Shown piece after piece: positions 8,094-16,566 of a stretch of 64,000 nucleotides of DNA (positions within the stretch are counted from its first letter, which is position 1; each line of letters opens with the position of its first letter). The notes below the pieces were generated by a model. The model was not told the DNA's origin. It searched no databases and saw only the letters and a program-made list of their open reading frames with translations. This DNA comes from Kribbella sp. NBC_01245 (GTDB lineage Bacteria > Actinomycetota > Actinomycetes > Propionibacteriales > Kribbellaceae). A program made the translations under genes and the position numbers. The stretch covers positions 1,736,001-1,800,000 of the forward strand of contig NZ_CP108487.1 in NCBI RefSeq assembly GCF_036226525.1, given 5' to 3'.

Positions 8094-9572
8094 CTAGTCG
8101 ATCGGCCACTCGTGGACGGGGAGGTTCTCGTGCATGTGGTCGCGATATCTCTGCAACATCGCCCGCAAAGCGTCCCGGCGACCGTGCTGACCTTTGGTGT
8201 AGTGCTTGTGGAACATCTCCGCCTGCCAGGAGGCGCCGTTCCGATTCAGAAGACAACGTTGTTCGATGATGCCCAGCAGGCGATCGCGAACCGCCGCGTC
8301 CACGCCCCACTGGTCCAGCCCGAGCGATGCCATCGGCAACAATCTCCGCAGCACCAGCTCGGTCGCCCGCGCCGTACCGACGCCAGGCCAGAACACTTCC
8401 GCGTCAATGCCTTGCCTGGCAGCGTTGTGGAAGTTCTCCTCGGCGGCGCTGAACGACATCTGCGACCAGATCGGCCGCTCGTCGTCGGCCAACGCACGGA
8501 CCAATCCGAAGTAGAAAGCGCCGTTCGCGATCGTGTCCACCACGGTCGGCCCGGCCGGCAGCACCCGGTTCTCCACCCGCAGATGGGGGCGATCCCGGAC
8601 AACGTCGTACACAGGCCGGTTCCAGCGATAGATCGTCCCGTTGTGCAGCCGCAATTCCGCCAAAGCGGGCGTGTCGCCGCGATCCAGCACGGCGATCGGG
8701 TCCTCGTCCGAGGTGACCGGCAAGAGCGCCGGGTAGTAGCGCGAGTTCTCCTCGAAGAGGTCGAAGATCGAGGTGATCCAGCGCTCGCCGAACCACACTC
8801 GCGGCCGGACGCCCTGCGTCTTGAGCTCATCCGTGCGCGTGTCGGCCGCCTGCTCGAACAACGCGATCCGGGTCTCCCGCATCAGCTCCTTGCCGAACAG
8901 GAACGGCGAGTTCGCTCCCACGGCCAGTTGTACGCCGGCGATCGCCTGGGCCGCGTTCCAGTAGCGCGGGAACGCCTCCGGAGTGACCTGCAGGTGGAAC
9001 TGGGTCGACGTACAGGCAGCTTCGGGCACGATGCTGTCGGCCGTGACCTGCAACCGCTCCACACCGTCGATGGCGACATGCAGGTCCTCACCACGCGCGG
9101 CGAAGATCTGGTCATTGAGCAACGCGTAGCGCGGGTTGGTGCTCAGCGCGTCGCGGGAGATGTGCTCGGTCATCAGCGTGGGCAGGATGCCGACCACGAC
9201 CATCGATGAACCGGTTCGGGAAGCCTTCTCCTCGGCCGCGTTCAGGCTGGCCCGGATGGACTTCTCCATCTTGTCCAGGCCGTCGCCGTCGATCTGGCCC
9301 GGTGGCACGTTGATCTCGACGTTGAACTGGCCCAGCTCGGTCTGGAACGCGTCATCCGAGATCGCGCTCAGCACCTCGGTGTTCTTCATCGCCGGATCGT
9401 TGTTCTCGTCGACCAGGTTCAGCTCGATCTCGATCCCGGTCATCGGCCGCTCGGCGTCGAACCGCGCCTCCCGCAGCATCCGCGCGAACGCGTCCAGGTT
9501 GCGGTGGACCTGATCACGGAACGCGGTCCGATCCGCCCGGGTGAACTCGACCCGGTCGACCTCTTCGCCCAT
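8094..9572 (-). CDS. glutamate-cysteine ligase family protein (GCS2 type)
   Basis: A 492-residue member of the GCS2 family (glutamate-cysteine ligase 2), which joins glutamate to the amino group of cysteine or a related amine using ATP. Family features include GIEIELNLVD, FNVEINVPP, RLQVTADSIVPEA with CTSTQFHLQV, and RPHLRVENRVLPAGPTV. Many actinomycetes use mycothiol rather than glutathione and carry several GCS2 paralogues, for example in ergothioneine synthesis (EgtA). No egt genes are adjacent, so the amine substrate is open. It is transcribed alone; the 165-base gap before it holds nothing I recognise. Confidence 0.8.
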   Translation of the reverse strand: MGEEVDRVEFTRADRTAFRDQVHRNLDAFARMLREARFDAERPMTGIEIELNLVDENNDPAMKNTEVLSAISDDAFQTELGQFNVEINVPPGQIDGDGLDKMEKSIRASLNAAEEKASRTGSSMVVVGILPTLMTEHISRDALSTNPRYALLNDQIFAARGEDLHVAIDGVERLQVTADSIVPEAACTSTQFHLQVTPEAFPRYWNAAQAIAGVQLAVGANSPFLFGKELMRETRIALFEQAADTRTDELKTQGVRPRVWFGERWITSIFDLFEENSRYYPALLPVTSDEDPIAVLDRGDTPALAELRLHNGTIYRWNRPVYDVVRDRPHLRVENRVLPAGPTVVDTIANGAFYFGLVRALADDERPIWSQMSFSAAEENFHNAARQGIDAEVFWPGVGTARATELVLRRLLPMASLGLDQWGVDAAVRDRLLGIIEQRCLLNRNGASWQAEMFHKHYTKGQHGRRDALRAMLQRYRDHMHENLPVHEWPID

Positions 9573-9737
9573 CTGCGCCTCCCCTTACCGAACCGGAGCT
9601 GCCTGCCATTCGCCGGCGTGCAACTGGGACTGCAGCCTCAGTCTGCCCGACCCGGCCGCCTCCCGCTGCCCCGCCAGCGTGGATCTTCCGCCATCCGGAC
9701 CTTTACCGCGGTACGACGCTCGGCGGTCGTACGGCGA

Positions 9738-10559
9738 TCACCGTGGTACGACGATGAAGTGGTCGCGGCGGAGGTGTTGCGGTTCCGGCCCGGCCTCGGC
9801 CAGCGCGTCGGCCAGTTCGGTAAGGACCGCGGGGTCCAGTTGGAGCTGGTGCTCGCCGGGATGAACGTCAGCGCCCATCGCGTAGTCCTGCCCGGGCTGG
9901 TCCGTCATCTCGATATGCGCGCCCAGCACCCAGTCGGGGGCATTGCCGTCGGCAACGAAGTCCGCGAGTCGTCGCATACTCGCGCGGTACGACGTCCAGT
10001 CCGGCACGTACAACCGGCCCGGATACAGCGAGTCCCCGGTCAGGAGTAGTCGGCTCGCCCGGTCGTAGAACGCGACGTCGGACCCCTGGTGGCCGGGAAT
10101 CGGAATGACGTCGAGCACGCGTCCGCCCAGGTCGTACTCCCCCGGTTGCTCTGGCCAATCCGCCAGCTGGAAGTACGACGCGACGTCCGCTTGCGACGTA
10201 CCGACAACAACCGTGTCGGGCCGATCCGAGAACTGGGCGTCGCCGCCGATGTGGTCGCCGTGCCCGTGGGTGTGGGCGACGACCAGGCTCAGGTCTCTTT
10301 CGGCAAGCAGGTCGTCCGCGATTGCGCGCAGGTCGATGTGGCCCGTGCCAGTGTCCAGCAGCAGGGCTCGCTCGGATCCGAGCAGGAGGTAGAGGAACGG
10401 CCCTTCGAAGTTGGTGTGCAACGCCTGCCGGATGATCGCGGTGCGTTCGTCGTACCAATGCACCTGGTACGACGGACTACCGAGGTCAGTCCCGTCATCC
10501 CACTTATCCGGAAAGCTCGCCATCCCCGGATCCAACCACACGCCCACAGTTGCGTTCAT
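9738..10559 (-). CDS. MBL-fold metallo-hydrolase
   Basis: A 273-residue metallo-beta-lactamase-fold hydrolase. The zinc motif is AHTHGHGDHIGG (H-x-H-x-D-H); later ligands are in IPGHQGSDVAFYD, LLTGDSLYPG and the C-terminal GAHIEMT. The family is mostly glyoxalase II-like or lactonase-like; nothing here fixes the substrate. I chose the ATG at 10559 (MNATVGVWLDPG); an ATG 12 codons later is possible. The open frame extends far upstream, but that part is antisense to dinB and is not coding. It is divergent from dinB with only 60 bases between the starts, so the two share a promoter region. Confidence 0.82.
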   Translation of the reverse strand: MNATVGVWLDPGMASFPDKWDDGTDLGSPSYQVHWYDERTAIIRQALHTNFEGPFLYLLLGSERALLLDTGTGHIDLRAIADDLLAERDLSLVVAHTHGHGDHIGGDAQFSDRPDTVVVGTSQADVASYFQLADWPEQPGEYDLGGRVLDVIPIPGHQGSDVAFYDRASRLLLTGDSLYPGRLYVPDWTSYRASMRRLADFVADGNAPDWVLGAHIEMTDQPGQDYAMGADVHPGEHQLQLDPAVLTELADALAEAGPEPQHLRRDHFIVVPR

Positions 10560-10619
10560 CGGTGTCGGGTTCAGGGCACCGTTGCGGAAATTGTCGGTGG
10601 TGGCGGTGAGACTGTGGGG

Positions 10620-11981
10620 GTGCGTAAAGAGCCGTCGATCCTGCACGTCGACCTGGACGCGTTTTTCGCGGCGGTCGAGCAGCGGGACAAACCTTCCCTG
10701 CGGGGCAAGCCGGTCGTGGTCGGCGGTATCGGCCTGCGCGGAGTCGTCTCGACCGCGTCTTATGAGGCCCGCAAGTACGGCGTGCGCTCGGCGATGTCGA
10801 CCGCCGAGGCTCGCGCGCGCTGTCCGCATGCGGCGTATCTCGGTGGCAGGTTCGACGCCTACCGGGCGACCAGCGCGGCGGTGATGGCCCAGATGCGCGA
10901 GTTGTCGCCGCTGATCGAGCCGCTGTCGCTGGACGAGGCCTTTGTCGACCTGGCCGCCGCCGGTTTGACCGAGCTCGACGTCGAGCAGGTGACGGTTATC
11001 GCGGATCAGCTGAAGAAGGCGATCCAGGAGGCCAGTGGTGGGCTCACGGCGTCGGTCGGGGCTGGTACGTCGAAGTTGATCGCGAAGATCGCCAGCGATC
11101 TGGACAAGCCGAACGGGACCGTGGTGGTGCCGGCCGGGACTGAGGCGGAGTTTCTCGCGCCGATGCAGGTGACGGTGATTCCGGGTGTTGGGCCGGCGAC
11201 TGCCCAGCGGTTGACGATGGCGGGCGTTCGGACGGTGGCCGATCTGCAGCAATTGAGTCTGGATGAGTTGGTGCGGCAGCTTGGTACGTCGCAGGGCACG
11301 AACTTGTATCGGCTCGCGACGGCTGACGACGATCGCGCGGTGGTGAGTGATCGGGAGACCAAGTCGATCAGTGTTGAGGACACGTTCGAGACCGATCTGG
11401 TGGACCGGGCTGTGCTGGCGGCGATTGGTGATGGGATGGCTCGGCGGGTGTCTGAGCGGCTGCAGAAGGCTCAGTTGTCTGGGCGGACGGTGACGGTGAA
11501 GACGCGGATGCATGACTTCACTACGCATACTCGGTCGTCGACGTTGGCTGGGCCTACGGATGATCCGCGGATCATTGCGCGGGTGGCGCGTCGGTTGCTC
11601 GAGGACAGCGATATCTCTGGTGGGATCCGGCTGCTTGGTGTGGGTGTGTCGTCGTTGGCGGATTGGATCCAGGACGATCTGTTCATTGATACTGAGACGG
11701 CTGATGCGCTGGCTTCTGGGGCTTCGGGGCTTGAGGCGGCTGAGCTGCCGGAGCGTCCGCTTGCTCGTGGGCGGGCTGGGTATTACCCGGGGCAGGATGT
11801 GGTTCACAGCGAGTACGGCGAGGGGTGGGTCTGGGGCTCAGGCCGAGGCCGCGTAACCGTCCGCTTCGAAACCGCCACCACCCCACCCGGCCCCATCCGA
11901 ACCTTCCCCATCGAAGACCCCGCCCTCTCCCCCCACCACCCCCACCGCCCGATCGAGGACGACGACCCCGAGCCCACGTAG
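10620..11981 (+). CDS. dinB: DNA polymerase IV (Y-family, DinB)
   Basis: A 453-residue Y-family translesion polymerase. The catalytic motifs are HVDLDAFFAAVEQ (metal-binding Asp) and LSLDEAFVDL (Asp-Glu pair). The steric-gate region, the helix-hairpin-helix (VTVIPGVGPATAQRLTMAGV) and the little-finger domain (SVEDTFETDL) follow. It lacks a clear canonical beta-clamp peptide at the very C terminus and ends in a Pro/His/Asp-rich tail. The start is GTG at 10620; GTG at 10614 is equally possible. No SOS box was evident in the 60-base divergent gap with the metallo-hydrolase. Confidence 0.93.
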   Translation: MRKEPSILHVDLDAFFAAVEQRDKPSLRGKPVVVGGIGLRGVVSTASYEARKYGVRSAMSTAEARARCPHAAYLGGRFDAYRATSAAVMAQMRELSPLIEPLSLDEAFVDLAAAGLTELDVEQVTVIADQLKKAIQEASGGLTASVGAGTSKLIAKIASDLDKPNGTVVVPAGTEAEFLAPMQVTVIPGVGPATAQRLTMAGVRTVADLQQLSLDELVRQLGTSQGTNLYRLATADDDRAVVSDRETKSISVEDTFETDLVDRAVLAAIGDGMARRVSERLQKAQLSGRTVTVKTRMHDFTTHTRSSTLAGPTDDPRIIARVARRLLEDSDISGGIRLLGVGVSSLADWIQDDLFIDTETADALASGASGLEAAELPERPLARGRAGYYPGQDVVHSEYGEGWVWGSGRGRVTVRFETATTPPGPIRTFPIEDPALSPHHPHRPIEDDDPEPT

Positions 11982-12061
11982 ACGCAGGCCTACTCAAGCC
12001 CGAAGGCGTGACGCCTACTCAAGACTGCGGCCGCGCGCGGGCGTCACCCGCCGGGCGGGCG

Positions 12062-12826
12062 TTAGCCGCGGAGGCGGATGGAGAGGCAGGTTACGCAGCC
12101 TTCTAGTTTTTCGAATTCGGAGATGTCGACGAGGACGGGGTGGTAGCCGCGGGTTGAGAGGAGGTTCGCGGTGAGAGGGGCTGACGAGGCCATTAGGAGG
12201 TTGTTGTCGCCGAGGAGTACGACGTGGGCGCCTGCCTCTTCGGGGACGGCTAGGAAGGACTCGAAGACCGAGGGGTCGTCGACCAAAGGCGGATAGCCGA
12301 TGACTGTGCCATCTGGGAGTGCCGTTACGGCCGACTTGAGGTGAAGGACTTTCGTCACCGGCACACCAACGACCTTCGCGCCAAGCGGCTCGAACCAAGA
12401 ACGCAACTGCTCGACGCCCTCGGCATTCGTGCGGCCGCCGATGCCGACGTAGATGGTCGAGTCGACCTTCAGGACGTCTCCCCCATCCAACGTCCCGGGC
12501 TCGACGATTCGCTCGACCCGGTAGCCCTGCGCGGCGACCGCCTCTTCGGCCGCGGCGGCCTCCGGACGGCGCGACTCGGCTCCGGCGCGGGCCATCACCG
12601 CAAGGTCTCGGTAGACCACCATCGTGTCCTCGACGAATACCGCGTCCGGGCAGTCGTCGGCCGGCGGCACCTCCACACACGTCCACCCGGCAGCACCGAG
12701 GGCATCGACGTACGACCGCCACTGGCCGAGCGCGAGATCGACGTCGACAGGGGTTCGCTGGAGGTGGGTGACGAGGCCTTCGGACAACCGCGGCCCGGGC
12801 CGCCGTACCAACGCGCGCTGAGTCAT
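12062..12826 (-). CDS. dimethylargininase (NG,NG-dimethylarginine dimethylaminohydrolase)
   Basis: A 254-residue enzyme of the amidinotransferase/DDAH family that hydrolyses methylated arginines to citrulline and methylamines. Visible family blocks are PDAVFVEDTMVVY, EPGTLDGGDVLKVDSTIYVG, the catalytic histidine in KVLHLKSAVTAL and the nucleophilic cysteine near the C terminus in EGCVTCLSIRL. Length fits bacterial DDAH. It is a single-gene unit whose stop lies about 80 bases beyond the dinB stop in convergent orientation. Arginine deiminase is a relative, but that enzyme is much longer. Confidence 0.88.
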   Translation of the reverse strand: MTQRALVRRPGPRLSEGLVTHLQRTPVDVDLALGQWRSYVDALGAAGWTCVEVPPADDCPDAVFVEDTMVVYRDLAVMARAGAESRRPEAAAAEEAVAAQGYRVERIVEPGTLDGGDVLKVDSTIYVGIGGRTNAEGVEQLRSWFEPLGAKVVGVPVTKVLHLKSAVTALPDGTVIGYPPLVDDPSVFESFLAVPEEAGAHVVLLGDNNLLMASSAPLTANLLSTRGYHPVLVDISEFEKLEGCVTCLSIRLRG

Positions 12827-12884
12827 CCCCCGAGGCTAACCGCCAACGCACCCGGGCGCCTCGCCCCCATCCGCCGCACCCCTC

Positions 12885-12983
12885 TTCTTTGCGTTCATTC
12901 GTCGGAATCCGCCCTCGAATCACGGCGGACCTGGGCAGGTCGGCGGCGGCAGAGGGCGGATTCCGACGAATGAACGCAAAGAA
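12885..12983. repeat. 32-bp perfect inverted repeat with 35-base loop
   Basis: Positions 12885-12916 are the exact reverse complement of 12952-12983. The arms contain TTCATTCGTCGGAATCCGCC. It sits in the roughly 280-base gap upstream of the dimethylargininase gene and before the hemerythrin remnant. The stem is far longer than a normal terminator, and there is no U tract. It may be a miniature mobile or palindromic repeat, or a strong cruciform or hairpin. No other feature is seen in this gap. Confidence 0.75.
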
Positions 12984-13109
12984 AGGCACGTGGTCCGACC
13001 GTCAACGCTCAACCTGGCGCGCATGGGCGGACGGCGGGCGGGGTACCGGCAGGCGACGAACGGTGCCAACACGAGCGGTGCCCGACAGAGAAGCGCGTGG
13101 ACGCGATGA

Positions 13110-13454
13110 GGAGGAGGGCCTGATGCCGAAGATCTCGATGCCTGGTCGGCCATCGATCAGGACGAGGTCGAGCATTCCGAACACGAGCACGACGAGGGCA
13201 ACGCGGCCCTACTCGCCCTGATGCAGGTGGAGAACGTCGACAGCGACGAGTTCAGCGACAAACTGCACGAACTCTCCGAAGCCCTTTCCCACCACCTCGA
13301 CGAAGAGGAACGTGACGTCCTCAACCCAGCCCGCACCGACGTCAGCGACGAAGCCCGCACCAAACTCGGCGAGGCCTTTGCCGCCGAGCGGAACCGCCTC
13401 ATCGACAGCGGCTGCGGCGACATCACCAACGTCCGCAAACTAGTCGAAAGCTAG
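13110..13454 (+). pseudogene. hemerythrin-like HHE domain remnant (N-terminal half missing)
   Basis: The open frame from 13110 to 13454 has no usable start near its beginning: an in-frame TGA is at 13107-13109, and the first ATG, at 13221, is already inside the domain. The encoded text has EVEHSEHEHDEGNAALLALM, then ALSHHLDEEERDVLNPAR, which matches the second helical pair of hemerythrin HHE cation-binding domains, including candidate iron ligands in HHLDEEE. The helices that should precede it (the first H..E pair) are absent in all frames. It is probably a decayed gene, or a short protein from ATG 13221 (77 residues). Its end overlaps the convergent metallo-hydrolase gene by 15 bases. Confidence 0.55.
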
Positions 13455-14171
13455 AACAAGCCCCTCGTCAGCAGCAATGACCTCACCATCGAAGATCTGC
13501 GACGCCTCGGCAACAGACACAGCCCGATCGCTCCCCGGCCAGAAGTGCGTCAACAACAACCTCCGCGCACCACTAGCGCCCGCAGCCGCCTCAGACGCCG
13601 TCATCACGTACCGCGGCTCACTAGCGGGCGAAGGCCCTTGCAGCGTCGCATCCGCGATAAACAGATCAACGCCAACTGCAAGTCGCGACAACGCCTCAGA
13701 CGGCCCACTGTCACCTGTGTAGGCGACAGTCATCCCCGGCGCCTCAAGCCGTACGCCGAGGTTTGTGACGTAGTGCGGCAGCAGAACCGTCTGCAGCCGG
13801 AACGGCCCAACTACACCGTCAGCCAACTCCCGTACCTCGAACACGGACGCAGGGTCGGGCCGAGGCTCTAGTGCTCGCAACACATCCAGTACGCCCGGCG
13901 GACAGTAGAGCGGGATAGGAGCCGCATCCGGCGCCTGGTAGTACCTGACCCGGGCCAACCCGCTCACGTCGACGCAGTGATCCGGATGCTGGTGAGTCAC
14001 CACTACCGCGTCTACAGCCCCATCCGGGCAGAGCTCCAACAACCGCGGCAGGGTCGCGTAGCCGAGATCCAGCACGACCCGAAACCCGTCGTACTCCAGC
14101 AAGAACCCGGCACACGCCCGCCCCGGCTCGGGCCAGGCGCCGCAGCTGCCGAGAACCGTCAGCGATCTCAA
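13440..14171 (-). CDS. MBL-fold metallo-hydrolase (RNase Z / phosphodiesterase-like branch)
   Basis: A 243-residue metallo-beta-lactamase-fold enzyme: LTVLGSCGAWPEPGRACAG at the N terminus, zinc motif VTHQHPDHCVD, later ligands in VAYTGDSGPSE and LLLTHFWPG. The short fold beginning directly with the beta-strand LTVLGSCG resembles cyclic-nucleotide phosphodiesterase and RNase Z-like hydrolases rather than beta-lactamases. I chose a TTG start at 14171: it overlaps the YccF stop (TTGA), mirroring the ATGA overlaps of the four genes before it. It is the last gene of a five-gene coupled operon. Substrate unknown. Confidence 0.78.
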   Translation of the reverse strand: MRSLTVLGSCGAWPEPGRACAGFLLEYDGFRVVLDLGYATLPRLLELCPDGAVDAVVVTHQHPDHCVDVSGLARVRYYQAPDAAPIPLYCPPGVLDVLRALEPRPDPASVFEVRELADGVVGPFRLQTVLLPHYVTNLGVRLEAPGMTVAYTGDSGPSEALSRLAVGVDLFIADATLQGPSPASEPRYVMTASEAAAGASGARRLLLTHFWPGSDRAVSVAEASQIFDGEVIAADEGLVLAFD

Positions 14172-14554
14172 GCGAAGGCGCGGTCGCTGGGCACGATGTC
14201 CTTGCCGAGCGGCAGCAGGGAGATCGGGATCAGCTTGAAGTTCGCGAGGGCCAGCGGGATGCCGATGATCGTCACGAACAGCGCGATCCCCGTGACGAGG
14301 TGGCCCAGCGCGAGCCACCAGCCGGCGAAGATCAGCCAGATGACGTTGCCGATGACCGAGCCGGCGCCGGCCGTGCGGCGGTCGACCACGGTCCGCCCGA
14401 ACGGCCAGAGCGCGTAGCCCGCGATCCGGAACGACGCGATACCGAACGGGATCGTGACGATCAGGATGCAGCAGATGATGCCCGCGATCACGTAACCGAC
14501 AGCGAGCCAGAAACCGGCGAGGACCAGCCAGATCAGGTTGAGCAGCGTTCTCAT
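14168..14554 (-). CDS. YccF-domain membrane protein
   Basis: A 128-residue protein with two copies of the YccF (DUF307) module. Each copy is a hydrophobic hairpin (NLIWLVLAGFWLAVGYVIAG and NVIWLIFAGWWLALGHLVTG) followed by a TIPFG or IIGIPLA turn and an FKLIP/FRIAGYALWPFG block. It is an integral membrane protein of unknown function; the family is widespread and conserved. Its ATG overlaps the stop of the alpha/beta hydrolase gene (ATGA) and its stop overlaps the TTG start of the metallo-hydrolase, so it is translated as part of the TetR-linked operon. Confidence 0.88.
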   Translation of the reverse strand: MRTLLNLIWLVLAGFWLAVGYVIAGIICCILIVTIPFGIASFRIAGYALWPFGRTVVDRRTAGAGSVIGNVIWLIFAGWWLALGHLVTGIALFVTIIGIPLALANFKLIPISLLPLGKDIVPSDRAFA

Positions 14555-15408
14555 ACCCGCCAGCCTGCCACGCGAGAGGTGTGTTCCCGGACCAGTTCGG
14601 CCACCGCTCCGGGATCATTCCGGGGCATCCAGTGCCCGCCCCTGACCACGCGCACGGTCAGCTCGGGGGCCCACCGGGCGACTTCGGTCTGCATCGGCGT
14701 CCCGACAAAGGCGTCACCATCGGGCGAAACGACCATCACCGGCACCGACGTGGTCCGTCGCGCGGGTCGGAGCAGCCGCGGCAGCACGTTGGCCCGGTAG
14801 AGCTCAAGCCCGTTGACGAAATCCGCCATCGACCGGGCATCCACCCCAGCCCTCCGGCCACCAGCGGCCCGTTCCAACCGGCCGAACACCTTCATCCCCC
14901 AGCCCTGCCGCCACCCGAGCTCGGCCAGACCAGGCACGTGGAAGTAGAAGATGTACCAGGAGTGCAGCAACTGCCTCAAAGCCCGCAACGACCTCGAACG
15001 CAGGAAGAACCCGGCATGGTCGAGGCACGGCCCCGAGATCGACACGTACGACGCGATCCGGTCCCGCAGCTCCGCACTGGTGACGAAATGCCACGCCTGG
15101 ATCGACCCCCAGTCATGCGCGAGAACGTGCACGGGTTGCCCCAAACTCACCGCGTCCAGCACCGCGGTGAAGTCCGCCTCCAACCGCTCCAGCCGGTACG
15201 ACGCTCGCCCGCGCGGGTGATCCGAAGCGCCCGCGCCGCGCACGTCGTACGTCACGACGTGGAAGTCCGACGCCAGCTCCGCGACCACGTCATCCCAAAG
15301 CGACGCGTTATCGGGATAGCCGTGCACGCAGACCAAAGTAGGCGCGCCAGGATCGCCGTACGTCGAGACAGCCAATTCGACACCATCCGGCGCAGTGATC
15401 CGACGCAC
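14551..15408 (-). CDS. alpha/beta hydrolase, epoxide-hydrolase/dehalogenase type (EphD-like N module)
   Basis: A 285-residue alpha/beta-fold hydrolase. The oxyanion-hole motif is HGYPDN, the nucleophile is Asp99 in LAHDWGS and the catalytic histidine lies in RGGHWMPRNDP near the C terminus. An aspartate nucleophile places it with epoxide hydrolases and haloalkane dehalogenases, not lipases. In mycobacteria EphD is an alpha/beta hydrolase fused to an SDR; here a similar hydrolase and an SDR are separate genes in one operon. The GTG start follows directly on the stop codon of the upstream saccharopine-dehydrogenase-like gene. A lipid epoxide substrate is an inference from that analogy. Confidence 0.83.
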   Translation of the reverse strand: MRRITAPDGVELAVSTYGDPGAPTLVCVHGYPDNASLWDDVVAELASDFHVVTYDVRGAGASDHPRGRASYRLERLEADFTAVLDAVSLGQPVHVLAHDWGSIQAWHFVTSAELRDRIASYVSISGPCLDHAGFFLRSRSLRALRQLLHSWYIFYFHVPGLAELGWRQGWGMKVFGRLERAAGGRRAGVDARSMADFVNGLELYRANVLPRLLRPARRTTSVPVMVVSPDGDAFVGTPMQTEVARWAPELTVRVVRGGHWMPRNDPGAVAELVREHTSRVAGWRV

Positions 15409-16566
15409 TTAGTAGTCCTCGGTCGAAACCACGCGAATGGTCAAACCGGCATCGATCAGCCGCTTGCGCAACGCCGGCCCCATCGCGACGGCCGTCGTCA
15501 CCTGGCCGGACGTCTCGGGCAACTCGTCATACGTCAGGCACAACGCACACTCGGCAAGCATCTTCGCCGTCTCGTCATACCCCGGGTCGCCACCGGCGAA
15601 CTCGGTCGTGACGCGCTTCCCCCCGCCCTCCGCGATGAACCGCGCCTTGAACCAGGACTTCGCCCGTCGTTCCGCGCTCGGCCCGTCGCCGGAGACGATC
15701 CGGTCGAGCATCAACTTGCGCACCGCCGGAATCTGCGCCCCGAGCAGTACGCCGCTCCCGCCGACGAACAACCCCGCCAGCACCGGCAGACGCTTCACCG
15801 CGCCGAAGTGCGAATAGCGGAATTCCGGCCCGTACCGCTCGAGCGCTCGCGCCGACGCGATGACCACCAGCGGGTCGACGGTCGGCAGCGGCACGGCCCA
15901 CCAGCCGCCACGGCGGTGGATCCGGCCAGGCACGGCCTTGACCGAACGCCCCTCCGGACGCGGCTCGACCTTGCGCCGTTCCCTGTGCGCGGCCACACCT
16001 TGCTTGGCCCGCGACGCGATCGTGATGGCGGTCTGCAACGTCCCGGCCGACGGTCTGCCGCCGGCCGTCACCACGCCGGTCACCTTGATCGGCACGTTCT
16101 CGGGCAATTGCTCAACGGCGTACTGCACACCAAGGTCGTAGGGAATCGAGTCGAACCCGCAGCAATGCACGATCCGCGCGCCGGTCTCGACCGCGCGCTG
16201 GTGATAGCGGACGTACATCGTGTCGACGAATTCCGGCTCACCCGTCAGGTCCAAGTAGTCGGTGCCGGCGTCGGCGCAAGCGGCCACAAGCCCTTCGCCA
16301 TAACGGATGTACGGCCCGACGGTGGTGATCACCGCGCCGGTCGACCCGGCCATCTTCGCCAGCGAGGCCTCGTCGGTGACGTCGGCCAGCACCAGGTCGA
16401 CCGACAGCCCGAGCTCATCCCGGACGGCCTCCAGCTTGGTTTGGTTGCGCCCGGCCAGCGCCCACTTCAAACCCGCAGGCGCCTTACTGGCAAGGTATTG
16501 CGCCGTCAGCCGGCCGGTGAACCCGGTCGCACCGAAGAGCACGATGTCGTACTGGCGATCCTTCAT
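15409..16566 (-). CDS. saccharopine dehydrogenase-like / trans-acting enoyl reductase family protein
   Basis: A 385-residue oxidoreductase with an N-terminal Rossmann motif (IVLFGATGFTGRLTAQYLAS) and the family blocks VGPYIRYGEGLVAACADAG, YLDLTGEPEF and HCCGFDSIPYDLGV. The mycobacterial homologue family includes the trans-acting enoyl reductase that works with polyketide synthases in phthiocerol lipid synthesis. True saccharopine dehydrogenases share only the NAD(P) fold. Its ATG overlaps the SDR stop (ATGA). With the SDR and the epoxide-hydrolase-like gene this suggests modification of a lipid or polyketide substrate. No PKS gene is in the window. Confidence 0.85.
   Translation of the reverse strand: MKDRQYDIVLFGATGFTGRLTAQYLASKAPAGLKWALAGRNQTKLEAVRDELGLSVDLVLADVTDEASLAKMAGSTGAVITTVGPYIRYGEGLVAACADAGTDYLDLTGEPEFVDTMYVRYHQRAVETGARIVHCCGFDSIPYDLGVQYAVEQLPENVPIKVTGVVTAGGRPSAGTLQTAITIASRAKQGVAAHRERRKVEPRPEGRSVKAVPGRIHRRGGWWAVPLPTVDPLVVIASARALERYGPEFRYSHFGAVKRLPVLAGLFVGGSGVLLGAQIPAVRKLMLDRIVSGDGPSAERRAKSWFKARFIAEGGGKRVTTEFAGGDPGYDETAKMLAECALCLTYDELPETSGQVTTAVAMGPALRKRLIDAGLTIRVVSTEDY

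Noticed and set aside
10560..11807. Long N-terminal extension of the minus-strand metallo-hydrolase frame
   Set aside because: It lies antisense to dinB and reads as Arg/Pro/His-rich nonsense; the zinc-hydrolase fold begins at the ATG at 10559.
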